DNA of 48,582 nucleotides from Chromatiales bacterium (GCA_026982475.1 JALSHB010000177.1:1-48582); one strand, 5' to 3'; counted from the first letter of the stretch, positions 1 to 10,192 are shown. A program made the numbers and translations. The notes: a model not told the origin generated them from the sequence alone.

Positions 1-31
1 GGTGGGATGAGGTTCTTTGTTTTGAAAAATC

Positions 32-320
32 GTATCTATTCACCACAGAGGCACAGAGAACACAGAGAATGCATCAGTGGGAGGCAATGCCCCGGGTGGC
101 GATGTGACCTGCCCCGACGACCTGGCATTTCATTTCTCCGTGAACGCCGTGTCTCTGTGGTGAATCCGGGGACGTTGGCACCGGAGGCCGGACCACGATA
201 TCCAACGCAAAGGGCGCAAAGGTTTTCTGAAAGGATTTCCTTTGCGCCCTCTGCGTTTCATTCCATTCCCGGCATGAACCTGAAGAGCCTTTCTCTGTGC
301 CTCCGTGTCTCTGTGGTGAA
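32..320. repeat. Interspersed palindromic repeat, copy A (GTATCTATTCACCACAGAGGCACAGAGAA...TTTCTCTGTGCCTCCGTGTCTCTGTGGTGA)
   Basis: Near-identical blocks at 4332-4640 and 5085-5406; ends are inverted repeats of each other; internal hairpins. Confidence 0.9.
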
Positions 321-347
321 AAACAAAACCCCCTGAAATCGAACGGT

Positions 348-3300
348 ATGTCTGAATCCACACGTCACCACCTGGGCGCCCTGTACGACGCCCTTGACAC
401 CTGCCAGACCGCCGACCGCCCGGCGTTGCGCAAGCGCCTGCACGGGCTGCGCCATGCCCTGCGGGCGGGGCGCGATACGGGCAACCGACTGGAGGCGGTG
501 AAAAGGGACATCGATGCCTCGCGCGCTCGCGTGGCGCAGCGGTGCGAAAACCTGCCCGCCGTCAGCATCAACGAAGACCTGCCCATCGGCGGCCGCTGGC
601 GTGATATCGCCGAGGCCATCGAGCAACATCAGGTGGTGGTGGTGGCCGGCGAGACCGGCTCCGGCAAGACCACCCAGCTGCCGAAGATCTGCCTTGCGCT
701 GGGCCGAGGCTGCGCCGGGCTCATCGGCCACACCCAGCCGCGGCGCATCGCCGCGCGCAGCGTCGCCACGCGCATCGCCGAGGAGTTGAATACCGAACCG
801 GGCCGGGTGGTGGGCTACAAGGTGCGCTTTTCCGATCACACCCGCCCCGAGTCCAACATCAAGTTGATGACCGACGGCATCCTCCTGGCCGAGCTGCAGG
901 GCGACCGCCTGCTCAGCCAGTACGACACCCTGATCATCGACGAGGCGCATGAGCGCAGTCTCAACATCGATTTTCTGCTCGGCTATCTCAAGCGTCTGCT
1001 GCCCAGACGCCCCGACCTCAAGCTGATCATCACCTCGGCCACCATCGACACCGGCCGCTTTGCCGCGCATTTCAACCACGCGCCGGTGATCGAGGTCTCC
1101 GGCCGCAGTTATCCGGTGGAAATCCGTTATCGGCCGCTGCAGGGTGACGATGACGAAAAGGACCGCGACCAGCAGCAGGCCATCCTCGATGCGGTGGACG
1201 AGATCGCCGCCCTCGACAGCCGTGGCGACATCCTCATCTTCCTCAGCGGCGAGCGCGAGATCCGCGACACCGCCGAGGCCCTGCGCAAGCACCATCCGGC
1301 GCACACGGAGATTTTGCCGCTGTATTCGCGCCTCAGCGCCGTGGAGCAGAACCGCGTGTTCAAGACCGGCGCGCGGCGGCGCATCATTTTGGCTACCAAC
1401 GTGGCGGAGACCTCGCTCACGGTGCCCGGCATCCGCTACGTCATCGACCCCGGTACCGCGCGCATCAGCCGCTACAGCACCCGCAGCAAGGTGCAGCGCC
1501 TGCCCATCGAAAAGATCGCCCAGTCCTCGGCCAACCAGCGCGCCGGGCGCTGTGGGCGTGTCGCCGCCGGCGTCTGCATCCGTCTCTATTCCGAGGAGGA
1601 CTTCCTGGCCCGGCCCGAGTTCACCGAGCCGGAACTGCGCCGCACCAATCTCGCTTCAGTCATTTTGCAGATGCGCCAGCTGGGCCTGGGCAACCCGGAG
1701 GAGTTCCCCTTCATCGACCCGCCGGACCGGCGTTTCATCCACGACGGCTACCGCCTGCTGCACGAACTGGGCGCGCTGGACGCGCACAACCAGCTCACGC
1801 CCCTGGGCCGGCAGCTGGCGCGCCTGCCGCTGGATCCGCGCATCGGCCGCATGATCCTCGAGGGTAGCCGGCAGGGCTGCCTCAGCGAGGTGCTGGTGAT
1901 CGCCAGCGCCCTGAGCATCCAGGATCCGCGCGAGCGTCCGCAGGACAAGCAGCAGCAGGCCGACGAGCAGCACCGGCGCTTCGCCGATGAGCACTCGGAT
2001 TTCGTCACCCTGCTCAGGCTGTGGAACCACTACGAGGAGCAGCGCAAGCACCTCTCCAACAGCCAGCTGCGCAAGTATTGCCGCAAGTCCTTTCTCGCCT
2101 TCATGCGCATGCGCGAGTGGCGCGAGACCTGGCAGCAGCTCAAGACCCAGGCCCGCGATATGGGCCTGGACCTGAACCGCGAGCCGGCCGATTACGCTGC
2201 GCTGCACCGCGCCCTGCTGACCGGCCTGCTGGGCAATCTCGGCAACCGGCTGGAGGAAGAGGACCGCAAGCCACCGGCGGTGAAGGGACGAAGTGTGCGG
2301 CCGCGCAAGGGGCCGCAGAAATACCAGGGCGCACGCAATTCAGTGTTTTATCTGTTTCCCGGCTCGGCGGTGGCGAAGAAGCGCCCCAAGTGGATGATGG
2401 CGGCGGAGATCGTCGAGACCAGCCGGCTCTACGCGCGCGGTATTGCCCGCATCGAGCCGGAGTGGATCGAGCCGCTGGCGCGACATCTGGTCAAGCGCAG
2501 CTACACGGAACCGCGCTGGGACGTGAAGCGCTCGCAGGTCACGGCGCTGGAGACGGTGAGCCTGTACGGGCTGGTGATCCAGTCCGGCAAGCGTGTGCAC
2601 TTCGGCCCCGTCGATACCCCGGTGGCGCGCGAGATCTTCATCCGCGAGGCCCTGGTGCAGGGCAACTACCGGCCGCCCGCGCGGCGCGGCCAGAAGGGCG
2701 CCGAGCCGGCCTTCCTGCGACACAACCGCGCCCTGATCCGCGAGGCCGAGGACATCGAGGCGCGCGGCCGCCGTCGCGACGTGCTGGCCGACGAGGAGGC
2801 ACTGTTCGCCTTCTTCGACCAGCGCATCCCCGAACACATCCACGGCGGCGCGTCCTTCGAGAAGTGGCGCCGCGAGGCCGAGAAGGCCGAGCCGGGGCTG
2901 CTGAAACTGCCGCGCGAGCTGGTCATCCACCCCCAGCGTGCCGGCCTCGGTGACAGCGACTATCCCGGCGAGATGAACGTCAACGGCGTGCGCCTGCACC
3001 TGCGCTACGGCTTCAACCCCGGTGGCGAGGACGACGGCGTCAGCGCCCTGGTGCCGCTGGGCGCCCTCAACCAGCTCGATCCCGCGCCCTTCGAGTGGCT
3101 GGTGCCGGGACTGCTGGTGGAACGCGTCACGGCCCTGCTCAAGGGCCTGCCCAAGCCCATTCGCAAGGCCCTGGTGCCGGTGCCGGATACCGCCGCCTCG
3201 CTGGTGCGGCGGCTGTCCGACGGGCCGCGCGAGGGCAGCCTGCTCGACGCCCTGACGCAGCTGCTGAAGCGCCACCACGGTGTCGCGGTGCCGGCCGACG

Positions 3301-4319
3301 CCTGGCCGCACGAGACCCTGCCCGACCACCTGCGCATGCGCTACGAGATCATCGACGCCGAGGGCAAGACCGTCGGCCACGGTCGCGACCTGGCGGCCTT
3401 GCAGGCGCAGTTCGGCGCCCACGCCAGCGACGACTTCGCGCAGACCCTGGAACGCCATCACTGGGAGCGCGAGCACATTCGTCGATGGGACTTCGGCGAC
3501 CTGCCCGCGTTCGTCGAGATCGAGCGTGCCGGCAGCCTGTTTCGCGCCTTCCCGGCGCTGGCGGTGCAGGCCGATGGCAGCCTCGCCATCCAGCTCTTCG
3601 ACGCCGAGGCGCGCGCCGCCAAGGCCCACCGCGCCGGCCTGCGCGCGCTGCTGGCCCTGACGCTCGCCAAGCCCTGCAAATACCTGCGTCGCCACCTGCC
3701 GGACATCGACCGCCTGTGCCTGCAATACGTGGCTGTCGATGATTGCGAATCCCTCAAGGACGACCTGCTGGCACTGATCATCGACCGCTGCTTCTTCCGC
3801 GATGGCTTTGCCGTGCGCGAGCAGGCCGAATTCGAGTCGCTGATCGAGACCCACCAATCCGCTTTGCTGACAGAGGCCAATGCGGTGGGAAAACTGGTCG
3901 CCGACATCATCGGCCGCCACCACGCGGTGCAGAAGCGCCTGCGTGGCCAGCTGCCCCTGCAGACCATGGATGCGGTGAAGGACATCCAGCAACAGCTTGC
4001 GGCACTGGTGTATCCACACTTTCTCATCGAAACCCCCTTCGAATGGCTGCAACACCTGCCCCGTTTTTTGCAAGCGGTGGAACAGCGCATCGAGAAACTG
4101 CAGCAGATGCCCGCGGCGGACAGGGAGCGGATGGCGAAGCTGCGGCCGTTTCTGCTGGCCTGTCAGAAAAAAATGGCCGCCGGGGAAAACCCCCATCCTG
4201 CCCTGATCCAGCTGCGCTGGATGCTGGAGGAATACCGGGTTTCGGTTTTTGCGCAGGGCTTGAAGACCTCGCAACCCGTTTCGCCAAAACGGCTGGAGGA
4301 GGTGATTTCGCAATTATGA
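348..4319 (+). CDS. hrpA: ATP-dependent RNA helicase HrpA (DEAH box)
   Basis: GETGSGKTTQLPKI Walker A, DEAH (IIDEAHERSLN), SATID, QRAGRCGR motifs; long HrpA C-terminal region. ATG at 348 preferred because upstream ORF codons lie in the repeat. Confidence 0.95.
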   Translation: MSESTRHHLGALYDALDTCQTADRPALRKRLHGLRHALRAGRDTGNRLEAVKRDIDASRARVAQRCENLPAVSINEDLPIGGRWRDIAEAIEQHQVVVVAGETGSGKTTQLPKICLALGRGCAGLIGHTQPRRIAARSVATRIAEELNTEPGRVVGYKVRFSDHTRPESNIKLMTDGILLAELQGDRLLSQYDTLIIDEAHERSLNIDFLLGYLKRLLPRRPDLKLIITSATIDTGRFAAHFNHAPVIEVSGRSYPVEIRYRPLQGDDDEKDRDQQQAILDAVDEIAALDSRGDILIFLSGEREIRDTAEALRKHHPAHTEILPLYSRLSAVEQNRVFKTGARRRIILATNVAETSLTVPGIRYVIDPGTARISRYSTRSKVQRLPIEKIAQSSANQRAGRCGRVAAGVCIRLYSEEDFLARPEFTEPELRRTNLASVILQMRQLGLGNPEEFPFIDPPDRRFIHDGYRLLHELGALDAHNQLTPLGRQLARLPLDPRIGRMILEGSRQGCLSEVLVIASALSIQDPRERPQDKQQQADEQHRRFADEHSDFVTLLRLWNHYEEQRKHLSNSQLRKYCRKSFLAFMRMREWRETWQQLKTQARDMGLDLNREPADYAALHRALLTGLLGNLGNRLEEEDRKPPAVKGRSVRPRKGPQKYQGARNSVFYLFPGSAVAKKRPKWMMAAEIVETSRLYARGIARIEPEWIEPLARHLVKRSYTEPRWDVKRSQVTALETVSLYGLVIQSGKRVHFGPVDTPVAREIFIREALVQGNYRPPARRGQKGAEPAFLRHNRALIREAEDIEARGRRRDVLADEEALFAFFDQRIPEHIHGGASFEKWRREAEKAEPGLLKLPRELVIHPQRAGLGDSDYPGEMNVNGVRLHLRYGFNPGGEDDGVSALVPLGALNQLDPAPFEWLVPGLLVERVTALLKGLPKPIRKALVPVPDTAASLVRRLSDGPREGSLLDALTQLLKRHHGVAVPADAWPHETLPDHLRMRYEIIDAEGKTVGHGRDLAALQAQFGAHASDDFAQTLERHHWEREHIRRWDFGDLPAFVEIERAGSLFRAFPALAVQADGSLAIQLFDAEARAAKAHRAGLRALLALTLAKPCKYLRRHLPDIDRLCLQYVAVDDCESLKDDLLALIIDRCFFRDGFAVREQAEFESLIETHQSALLTEANAVGKLVADIIGRHHAVQKRLRGQLPLQTMDAVKDIQQQLAALVYPHFLIETPFEWLQHLPRFLQAVEQRIEKLQQMPAADRERMAKLRPFLLACQKKMAAGENPHPALIQLRWMLEEYRVSVFAQGLKTSQPVSPKRLEEVISQL

Positions 4320-4331
4320 GTTGCAAATAAA

Positions 4332-4640
4332 GTATCTATTCACCACAGAGGCACAGAGAACACAGAGAATGCATCAGTGGGAGGCCATGCCCCGGGTGGC
4401 GATGTGGCCTGCTCCGACGATCTGGCATTTCATTTCTTGGTGAACGCCGTGTCTCTGTGGTGAATCAGGGGACGTTGACACCGGAGGCCGGGCCACGATA
4501 TCCAGCGCAAAGGTTTTCTGACAGGATTTCCTTTGCGCCCTCTGCGCCTTTGCGGCCTCTGTGTTTCATTCCATTTCCGGCATGAACCTGAAGACCCTTT
4601 CTCTGTGCCTCCGTGTCTCTGTGGTGAGCTGAATAGTTAC
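4332..4640. repeat. Interspersed palindromic repeat, copy B
   Basis: Direct sequence match to copies A and C, same orientation; begins GTATCTATTCACCACAG and ends TGTGGTGAGCTGAATAGTTAC. Confidence 0.9.
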
Positions 4641-4787
4641 CAAATAAGCTGCATATTGAGTGACTTGGGGGGAACACTTGAAGTGTTTCTTAAAAATACA
4701 TACCAGCCTTTAAAATCTGCGATTCGAATGACGCTATGGTTTCGGCCGATAGGGTGAAAAATCCTGAAAATATCGGGGGAAAGCTAA

Positions 4788-5018
4788 ATGTCTATTGATA
4801 ATCGGAACTTATATGTTAATCGGGAAAAATCGCTTGCAGTCAGCCAAAAATTGACTAATATCAAGATTAAGTGTTGCCCTGAAATGTCATTTGATCCAAC
4901 TCGAGTCTGCTCGGGGCCACAATGTAGATGCGGTGTGACGTCCACTCGACTGGAAATCCTAAAGCATCTCAGGGGCTGCCACCTGGACATCAGGTTCAAG
5001 ACAGCAGGGCAATACTAA
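4788..5018 (+). CDS. Small cysteine-rich hypothetical protein (76 aa)
   Basis: ORF preceded by a GGGGG Shine-Dalgarno-like run about 8 nt upstream and followed closely by a strong hairpin terminator; lies between repeat copies B and C. Confidence 0.45.
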   Translation: MSIDNRNLYVNREKSLAVSQKLTNIKIKCCPEMSFDPTRVCSGPQCRCGVTSTRLEILKHLRGCHLDIRFKTAGQY

Positions 5019-5044
5019 AATTCATTTGTGTCACCACAACCCGG

Positions 5045-5074
5045 AGAGCCGTTCAGTCGAGCGGCTCTTTTTTT
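5045..5074 (+). terminator. Rho-independent terminator AGAGCCGttcagtcgaGCGGCTCTTTTTTT
   Basis: Inverted arms GAGCCG/CGGCTC followed by a T-run. Confidence 0.8.
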
Positions 5075-5084
5075 ATGTGCGATT

Positions 5085-5406
5085 GTATCTGTTCACCACA
5101 GAGGCACAGAGAACACAAAGAATGCATCAGTGGGAGGCAATGCCCCGGGTGGCGATGTGGTCTGCCCCGACGACCGGGCATTTCATTTCTCCGTGAACGC
5201 CGTGTCTCTGTGGTGAATCAGGGGGCGTTGGCACCGGGGGCCGAACCACGATATCCAGCGCAAAGGGCGCAAAGGTTTTCGAAAGGATTTCCTTTGCGCT
5301 CTCTGAGTCTTTGCGGCCTCGGCGTTTCATTCCATTCCCGGCATGAATCTGAAGAGCCTTTCTCTGTGCAGCCGTGTCTCTGTGGTGAGCTGAGCTGAAT
5401 AGTTAC
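5085..5406. repeat. Interspersed palindromic repeat, copy C
   Basis: GTATCTGTTCACCACAGAGGCACAGAG...CTGTGGTGAGCTGAGCTGAATAGTTAC; matches copies A and B. Confidence 0.9.
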
Positions 5407-5592
5407 GTGCGATTTTTCATTCCTGAATCGATGCGCGGAGGGTTGTGATGAGGGATCCGGTCAGGCGGGTTTTTTTTCCGTTGCTCGTGGGCGCCCCGGT
5501 TGTCGAAGGTGAAGCTGAAAATGATGTGCGGGGCGCCAATGGTTCTGCGCCTCTGCGCGCCGTATCCATGCATGCCGGGATTCAGGCGGCGA

Positions 5593-6075
5593 TCAAGCGT
5601 CTTTCATGTCGAGAAACATGAGGCCGCACTGTTTTCCGGTGTGGACCACCAGGCAGCAGGCGCGAAGCCCCATGCCGGGAGGGGCGGTATTTGCGGGCAG
5701 GTCCACCTCGACGACGTCGCCTTCATGCAGGTTCAGCTTTCCGCATTCGACGCCGATGCCCCGTGCGTTCACGTCGCAGGTGCGCGTGGTGCCAAGGTCC
5801 TTGCCTCGCCGGTGCAGGCGAACGTCCTGCCTCGCTGTGCGGCGCCGGTCCCTGCGATGTTCCGATGGGTAGCAGGACGGGCAGGTTGTCGCGCTCTTTC
5901 TTCGCCAGTCGCTGAGTGTGTCACTCGCGACAAGACGAGGGTGCTCTGCCGTGTTGTTGGCGGAGGTGGTGTTCGTATCTCGCCGTTTTAAGTCTTCGAT
6001 TTTCGGAAAGGCCTGATAGGGCCCGGCAATCTTGCGGATGGGTGGGGGGTATATATCGGGGTTTGCTCTAGCCAT
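5593..6075 (-). CDS. PilZ domain-containing protein
   Basis: C-terminal RRTARQDVRLHRRGKDLGTTRTCDVNARGIGVEC...VEVDLP pattern typical of PilZ; SD-like GAAGGA upstream of the ATG. Confidence 0.6.
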   Translation of the reverse strand: MARANPDIYPPPIRKIAGPYQAFPKIEDLKRRDTNTTSANNTAEHPRLVASDTLSDWRRKSATTCPSCYPSEHRRDRRRTARQDVRLHRRGKDLGTTRTCDVNARGIGVECGKLNLHEGDVVEVDLPANTAPPGMGLRACCLVVHTGKQCGLMFLDMKDA

Positions 6076-6359
6076 GACCTGAATCCTTCTTTGTTGAATT
6101 TCAAAAATTTAACAAATGGTAAAGATTTCTCTGGGGCGACTGGGCGTGCAGAGTCGAACACAGACAGGTTTTCTGCGCTGCTACCCTGGTTACATTTGGC
6201 TTGTTTTTTTCTGTTTCCCGCTAACTGTAGTTGGGTTTTGTTATTTGGCTACCCCTGTCCACAGGTAGGAGGACGGGACTCAACAGAAGTTCCATTCGCA
6301 GGCGGGTTTTCGGCCGGAGAATGGGGGCAGCGGGTTGCGGCGGGAAGGATCGGGAGGGC

Positions 6360-8420
6360 TTACTGCTGATGCCGCTGCACGGGTTCCATGTGTGTGTCCA
6401 GGCGCACATCTTGTTGGCCCAGGCGGCTGGCATAGATGATGGTGTAGGCCAGGACGTTGCTGACGTATTCGCGGGTCTCGCGGTAGGGGATGGTTTCGAT
6501 CCAGCGATCGGCCTCCATGCTGGTGTCTTCCGGCAGCCATTTTCTGACCCGTCGCGCACCGGCGTTGTAGGCCGCCGTGGCGAGCACGGTCTGGTTGTCG
6601 AAGCGTTCCAGCATCTTTGCCAGGTGGCCGGTGCCCAGCTTGAGGTTGGTCTCCGGTTGCAGCAGGGTGCTGCGGCCGCGGTAGCGCACCTTCAGGCTGC
6701 GCGAGATACGCTTGGCGGTGGCCGGCATCAGCTGCATCAGGCCCGTTGCGCCACGTGAGGAGAGGGCGTCCCTGACGAAGGCGCTCTCGCGGCGGATGAC
6801 GCCATAGGTCCAGGCCGCCTCCAGGCCCTTGGTGGCCGACAGGGCGAGGACTTCCTCTTTGAACAGCAGCGGGAAGCGCAGCTCCAGGTCGTCGCGATAG
6901 GTGGTGCTGGCCATGGTGAGGATGGACTGTTCGTTCCAGCCCCATAGCTGGGCCAGCTTGGCGGCCTGCAGGCGGCGGGTTTCGTCCAGTTTCTGCATCG
7001 CGGAGCGCCATTCGCGGCGGGCTTCGAGGCGCCGGTCCAGCTGAAAAAGCTCGGCGGCGCGGCGAATGTCCGGTTGTTCCTGCAGGACGAACAATTCGGC
7101 GGCGCTGGGTTGGTAGGGCTGGGCCTGTAGGGGGTAGGGCAGGGACAGGCGGTCCGCGGCCAGGAAGCCGTAATAGTTGCGCCGTTTGGCCAGTTGGCTG
7201 AGCAGGGTTTTGGCGTCGTCTTCCCGCCCCAGCTCCGCCAGGGCCCGGGCGCGCCAGTAGCGCCAGCGGTCGGTCTGTCTCTGTGTTTCAGGCATGGCGT
7301 CGATGGCGAGTCGTACGGTTTGCCAGTGCTGGTTGCGAATCGCGGCGCGTACCCGCCAGCTGCGTGATGTGTTGGTCTGGTATTGCCGCGGGATGCGCCT
7401 GAACCAGGCTTCGGCATTGGGCTGGTGGCGCAGTGCCAGGGCCAGGGCGATGCGGCGGTAGAGTGTGCCGAGTTCGTCTTCGTCGAGCGGGATTTGCTCG
7501 CGGACCTGTGTGGCGTGAGCCTGCCAGAACGCGATGGCCTTTTGCGGATCGTGGCGGATCAGGCGTTGCAGGGTGGCGATGAGGATGGCCTTTGCCTTGG
7601 GGTGGGGTTCGAGCAGTTCCTTGTAGCGCCGCGGCAGCTGGGCGGGGTAGCGGTGCAGGCCGATCCACAGTTGCGCCCTGTGGCGATCCCGGGCCGGCAG
7701 TTGGCGGGCGAGGTAGCCAGCCAGCTGGCGGCGCCCCTGTCCCAGCGCCAGTTCGATGCGCTGCCAGAGCAGTTCATCGCTCATCTGTCCGGCGTCACGC
7801 CAGTGCGCGAATACGCCGTCGCATTCGCGGGGTTGGGAGCGGGCGCTGAGCCACAGGCGCTGGATGTCTGCATAGACCGTCTGGGTTTCGCCGTTGTGCA
7901 GGCGCGCGGTGAGGTAGTGGCACTGCAGGGTGACGTTCTGGGTGGGGCGATAGTAGTGCAGGTAGGTTTGCCAATCGCGCCGCTTTGCCGCGCGCCTGAG
8001 TACCTGGCGGCGCAGGCTGTCGGCGATGGGCAGGGTGGCGTAGTCGTCGAGAAAGCGGTCGATTTCCCGCTGGCTGGCGTGCTGCAGGCGATGCTTGAGG
8101 TCCTGGTATCGGAGGTAGGGGTAGAGGGGGTAGTCCTCGAGACGGGGCAGCAGTTCGCGGAAGCGCGGCAACTGGCGCTGTGCCAGGGCTTGCTCGGCCT
8201 GCAGATACAGGGCGCGTTGCGCGGCGCGCTCGTCGGCCCGGTAGCCGAGCACCCGTGAGATCATGTCGGCGCGGAATTGTGCGTCGTTGTCCGCGGCGAG
8301 GGACGGCGCCGTGGTCTGCGCCGGCTGCGTATCGCGCACCAGGGCATGGTTTGCCATGGGTGCGAGCAGCGCGGTCAGGACGAGGGTGCGGATGAGTATC
8401 TTTCGTCTGCCGGCCTTCAT
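6360..8420 (-). CDS. slt: Soluble lytic murein transglycosylase
   Basis: C-terminal SLT domain (GVIRRESAFVRDALSSRGATGLMQLMPATAKRIS... TAAYNAGARRVRKWLP), long alpha-helical N-terminal part; start chosen at MKAGRRKILIRTLVLTALLAPMANHA (signal peptide). Confidence 0.9.
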   Translation of the reverse strand: MKAGRRKILIRTLVLTALLAPMANHALVRDTQPAQTTAPSLAADNDAQFRADMISRVLGYRADERAAQRALYLQAEQALAQRQLPRFRELLPRLEDYPLYPYLRYQDLKHRLQHASQREIDRFLDDYATLPIADSLRRQVLRRAAKRRDWQTYLHYYRPTQNVTLQCHYLTARLHNGETQTVYADIQRLWLSARSQPRECDGVFAHWRDAGQMSDELLWQRIELALGQGRRQLAGYLARQLPARDRHRAQLWIGLHRYPAQLPRRYKELLEPHPKAKAILIATLQRLIRHDPQKAIAFWQAHATQVREQIPLDEDELGTLYRRIALALALRHQPNAEAWFRRIPRQYQTNTSRSWRVRAAIRNQHWQTVRLAIDAMPETQRQTDRWRYWRARALAELGREDDAKTLLSQLAKRRNYYGFLAADRLSLPYPLQAQPYQPSAAELFVLQEQPDIRRAAELFQLDRRLEARREWRSAMQKLDETRRLQAAKLAQLWGWNEQSILTMASTTYRDDLELRFPLLFKEEVLALSATKGLEAAWTYGVIRRESAFVRDALSSRGATGLMQLMPATAKRISRSLKVRYRGRSTLLQPETNLKLGTGHLAKMLERFDNQTVLATAAYNAGARRVRKWLPEDTSMEADRWIETIPYRETREYVSNVLAYTIIYASRLGQQDVRLDTHMEPVQRHQQ

Positions 8421-8696
8421 GTCTGTGTTGGCTCGGCGCCAGGTGCTCGCCGATGTGCGGGTCCCTTGTCTGTATAGCGTCTGTTTCGAGACACGGCTGA
8501 AGCCTGCCGCGAGGCGGCGTTGGGCCATTTCCTGCAAGACGCAGGTGTCTCTTATTTTTAACAGATAATGGCGGGTTTGTACGATAAAAAATAATTTCCG
8601 ACTGTGTCGATAATCTATTGACGGGCAGGGGTATTTGCGGCCAACTTAGGGGCAGGTCTAATCTCTGCGAAAGCGCGCAGGTTTCCGGGAGCTTGA

Positions 8697-9542
8697 ATGG
8701 AGTCATTCCTTGCCCAACCCCCCGTGCAGTCGGCGCTGGCGCCCTTCGTGGCGAGCCTGGTGCTGGCCGTGGCCCTGCTGCGTGCGCCGGCCCGCTGGCA
8801 GGGGCTGGCCATTGTCGCTGGCTTGCTGCTGGCGGTGTTGCTGATCCTGGGTCCGGCGCTGACGCCGCTGACGTCGACTCGCAAGATCGTTGTCGCCAGT
8901 CTGGGTCTGCCGCTGCTGGCCATGGCGCTGGATCTTTCACCCTTGCGCTGGCGGACAGGGGTGGGGATCGTCGTCTTCGCCGCCGTGCTGGCCCTGCTGT
9001 GGGTGCTGTGGCCCGTGCTGATGCGGGGGGCGCCTGGCGAGGACGTGCTGCTGGGTGGCGGTCTGGCGCTGTATGTGGCGGCGCTGCTGATGGTCTTTGC
9101 CCGCCTGGGCCAGTGTTGCGCGCGCCTTGCCGGTGCGGCGCTGGGGGTTGCCGTGGCCACCGGCGTGGCGGCGGTGTTGGCGGCGTCGGCGCTGTATGGC
9201 CAGCTGGCCTTTGCCCTGGCGGCCGCCGTCGGCGGTCTCACGGCGCTGCGCCTGTGGCGCCCCGGGCTGGAGGGCGGCGCGGGCTGTTTCGGCCTGGGCG
9301 GCGCCATGGCGGTGGCCGTGCCGCTGGCCCTGCTGGGGGCGTCGGCGTCGGTCTATGCCCGCCTGCCGGTGATGGCCTTGCCCCTGCTGGCCCTGTCGCC
9401 ATTGCTGGCGCTGGCGCCCTTGGCGACGCAGCGGCCTGCCTGGCTGCGTGTCGTCGTCGCCGGCCTGCTGAGCCTGGCGCCTTCGGCCGGCGCCGTCTAC
9501 CTGACCTGGCAGGTGGCGGGCGCCGGTGCTGCCGGGTATTGA
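8697..9542 (+). CDS. Multi-pass integral membrane protein of unknown function
   Basis: 281-aa ORF, almost entirely hydrophobic segments; no family recognised. Confidence 0.6.
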   Translation: MESFLAQPPVQSALAPFVASLVLAVALLRAPARWQGLAIVAGLLLAVLLILGPALTPLTSTRKIVVASLGLPLLAMALDLSPLRWRTGVGIVVFAAVLALLWVLWPVLMRGAPGEDVLLGGGLALYVAALLMVFARLGQCCARLAGAALGVAVATGVAAVLAASALYGQLAFALAAAVGGLTALRLWRPGLEGGAGCFGLGGAMAVAVPLALLGASASVYARLPVMALPLLALSPLLALAPLATQRPAWLRVVVAGLLSLAPSAGAVYLTWQVAGAGAAGY

Positions 9543-9610
9543 CCTGAATCTATGGATTCAGGATTGATTCAACCGTCGTTCATCAACAATCTCCAAGGAG
9601 GAGCGCAATC

Positions 9611-10192
9611 ATGTCCCTTTCTTTGTCGAAGACCCTGAAAACCGCTGCCGTCGCGCTGGCGCTGTGCGCACTGCCGGCCATGGCCGCGGCCGACACGTAT
9701 ACCATCGATCCTTCGCACACCTACCCGAACTTCAAGATCGACCACCTCGGTTTTTCCACCCTGCATGGGCGTTTCAACAAGACCACTGGGCGCATGAGCA
9801 TGGATCGCGCCAAGGGCACGGGGTCGGTGGAGATCGTCATCGATGCGGCCTCCATCGATACCGGCCATGGCAAGCGCGATGACCACCTGCGTTCGCCGGA
9901 TTTCTTCAATGTCATGGAGTTTCCGCAGATCACTTTCACCTCGGATACGGTGAAGTATGTGGGCGAGGGCGCCACGGTGACGGGGGATCTGACCATCATG
10001 GGCGTGACGCGCAGCGTGACCTTGGAGGTGCCGCGCATCAATTGCGGAACGCACCCGTTCAACAAGAAGGAAGTGTGTGGTTTCAATGCCACTACCCGCA
10101 TCAAGCGTTCCGATTTCGGCATGAACTACGGGCTGCCGGGCATCGGTGACGAGGTCAGTCTGGATATTGAGGTGGAGGCCTTCAAGGATTAG
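9611..10192 (+). CDS. yceI: YceI family periplasmic protein
   Basis: Signal peptide, then YTIDPSHTYPNFKIDHLGFSTLHGRFNKTTG...; SD AAGGAGGAG upstream. Confidence 0.9.
   Translation: MSLSLSKTLKTAAVALALCALPAMAAADTYTIDPSHTYPNFKIDHLGFSTLHGRFNKTTGRMSMDRAKGTGSVEIVIDAASIDTGHGKRDDHLRSPDFFNVMEFPQITFTSDTVKYVGEGATVTGDLTIMGVTRSVTLEVPRINCGTHPFNKKEVCGFNATTRIKRSDFGMNYGLPGIGDEVSLDIEVEAFKD

Noticed and set aside
7-361. Overlapping ORFs 7-336 (+), 74-361 (-), 130-363 (-), and similar ORFs at 4465-4677, 4533-4757, 4928-5398, 5127-5330
   Set aside because: Translations of the palindromic repeat (HREHRE / HHRDTEAQRK peptides); appear in every copy and have no independent coding support.
2340-4313. 657-aa antisense ORF opposite hrpA (also 10263-12071, 13359-15131, 17874-19454, 44045-45745 on the minus strand)
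   Set aside because: High-GC shadow ORFs opposite clearly recognisable genes; composition matches third-position GC mirror and no recognisable domain.
6179-6194. TGCTACCCTGGTTACA, a further match to the island dyad, between the PilZ and slt genes
   Set aside because: Good dyad but no -10-like hexamer at 21-22 nt on either strand and outside the island; kept only as a possible chance match or weak site.
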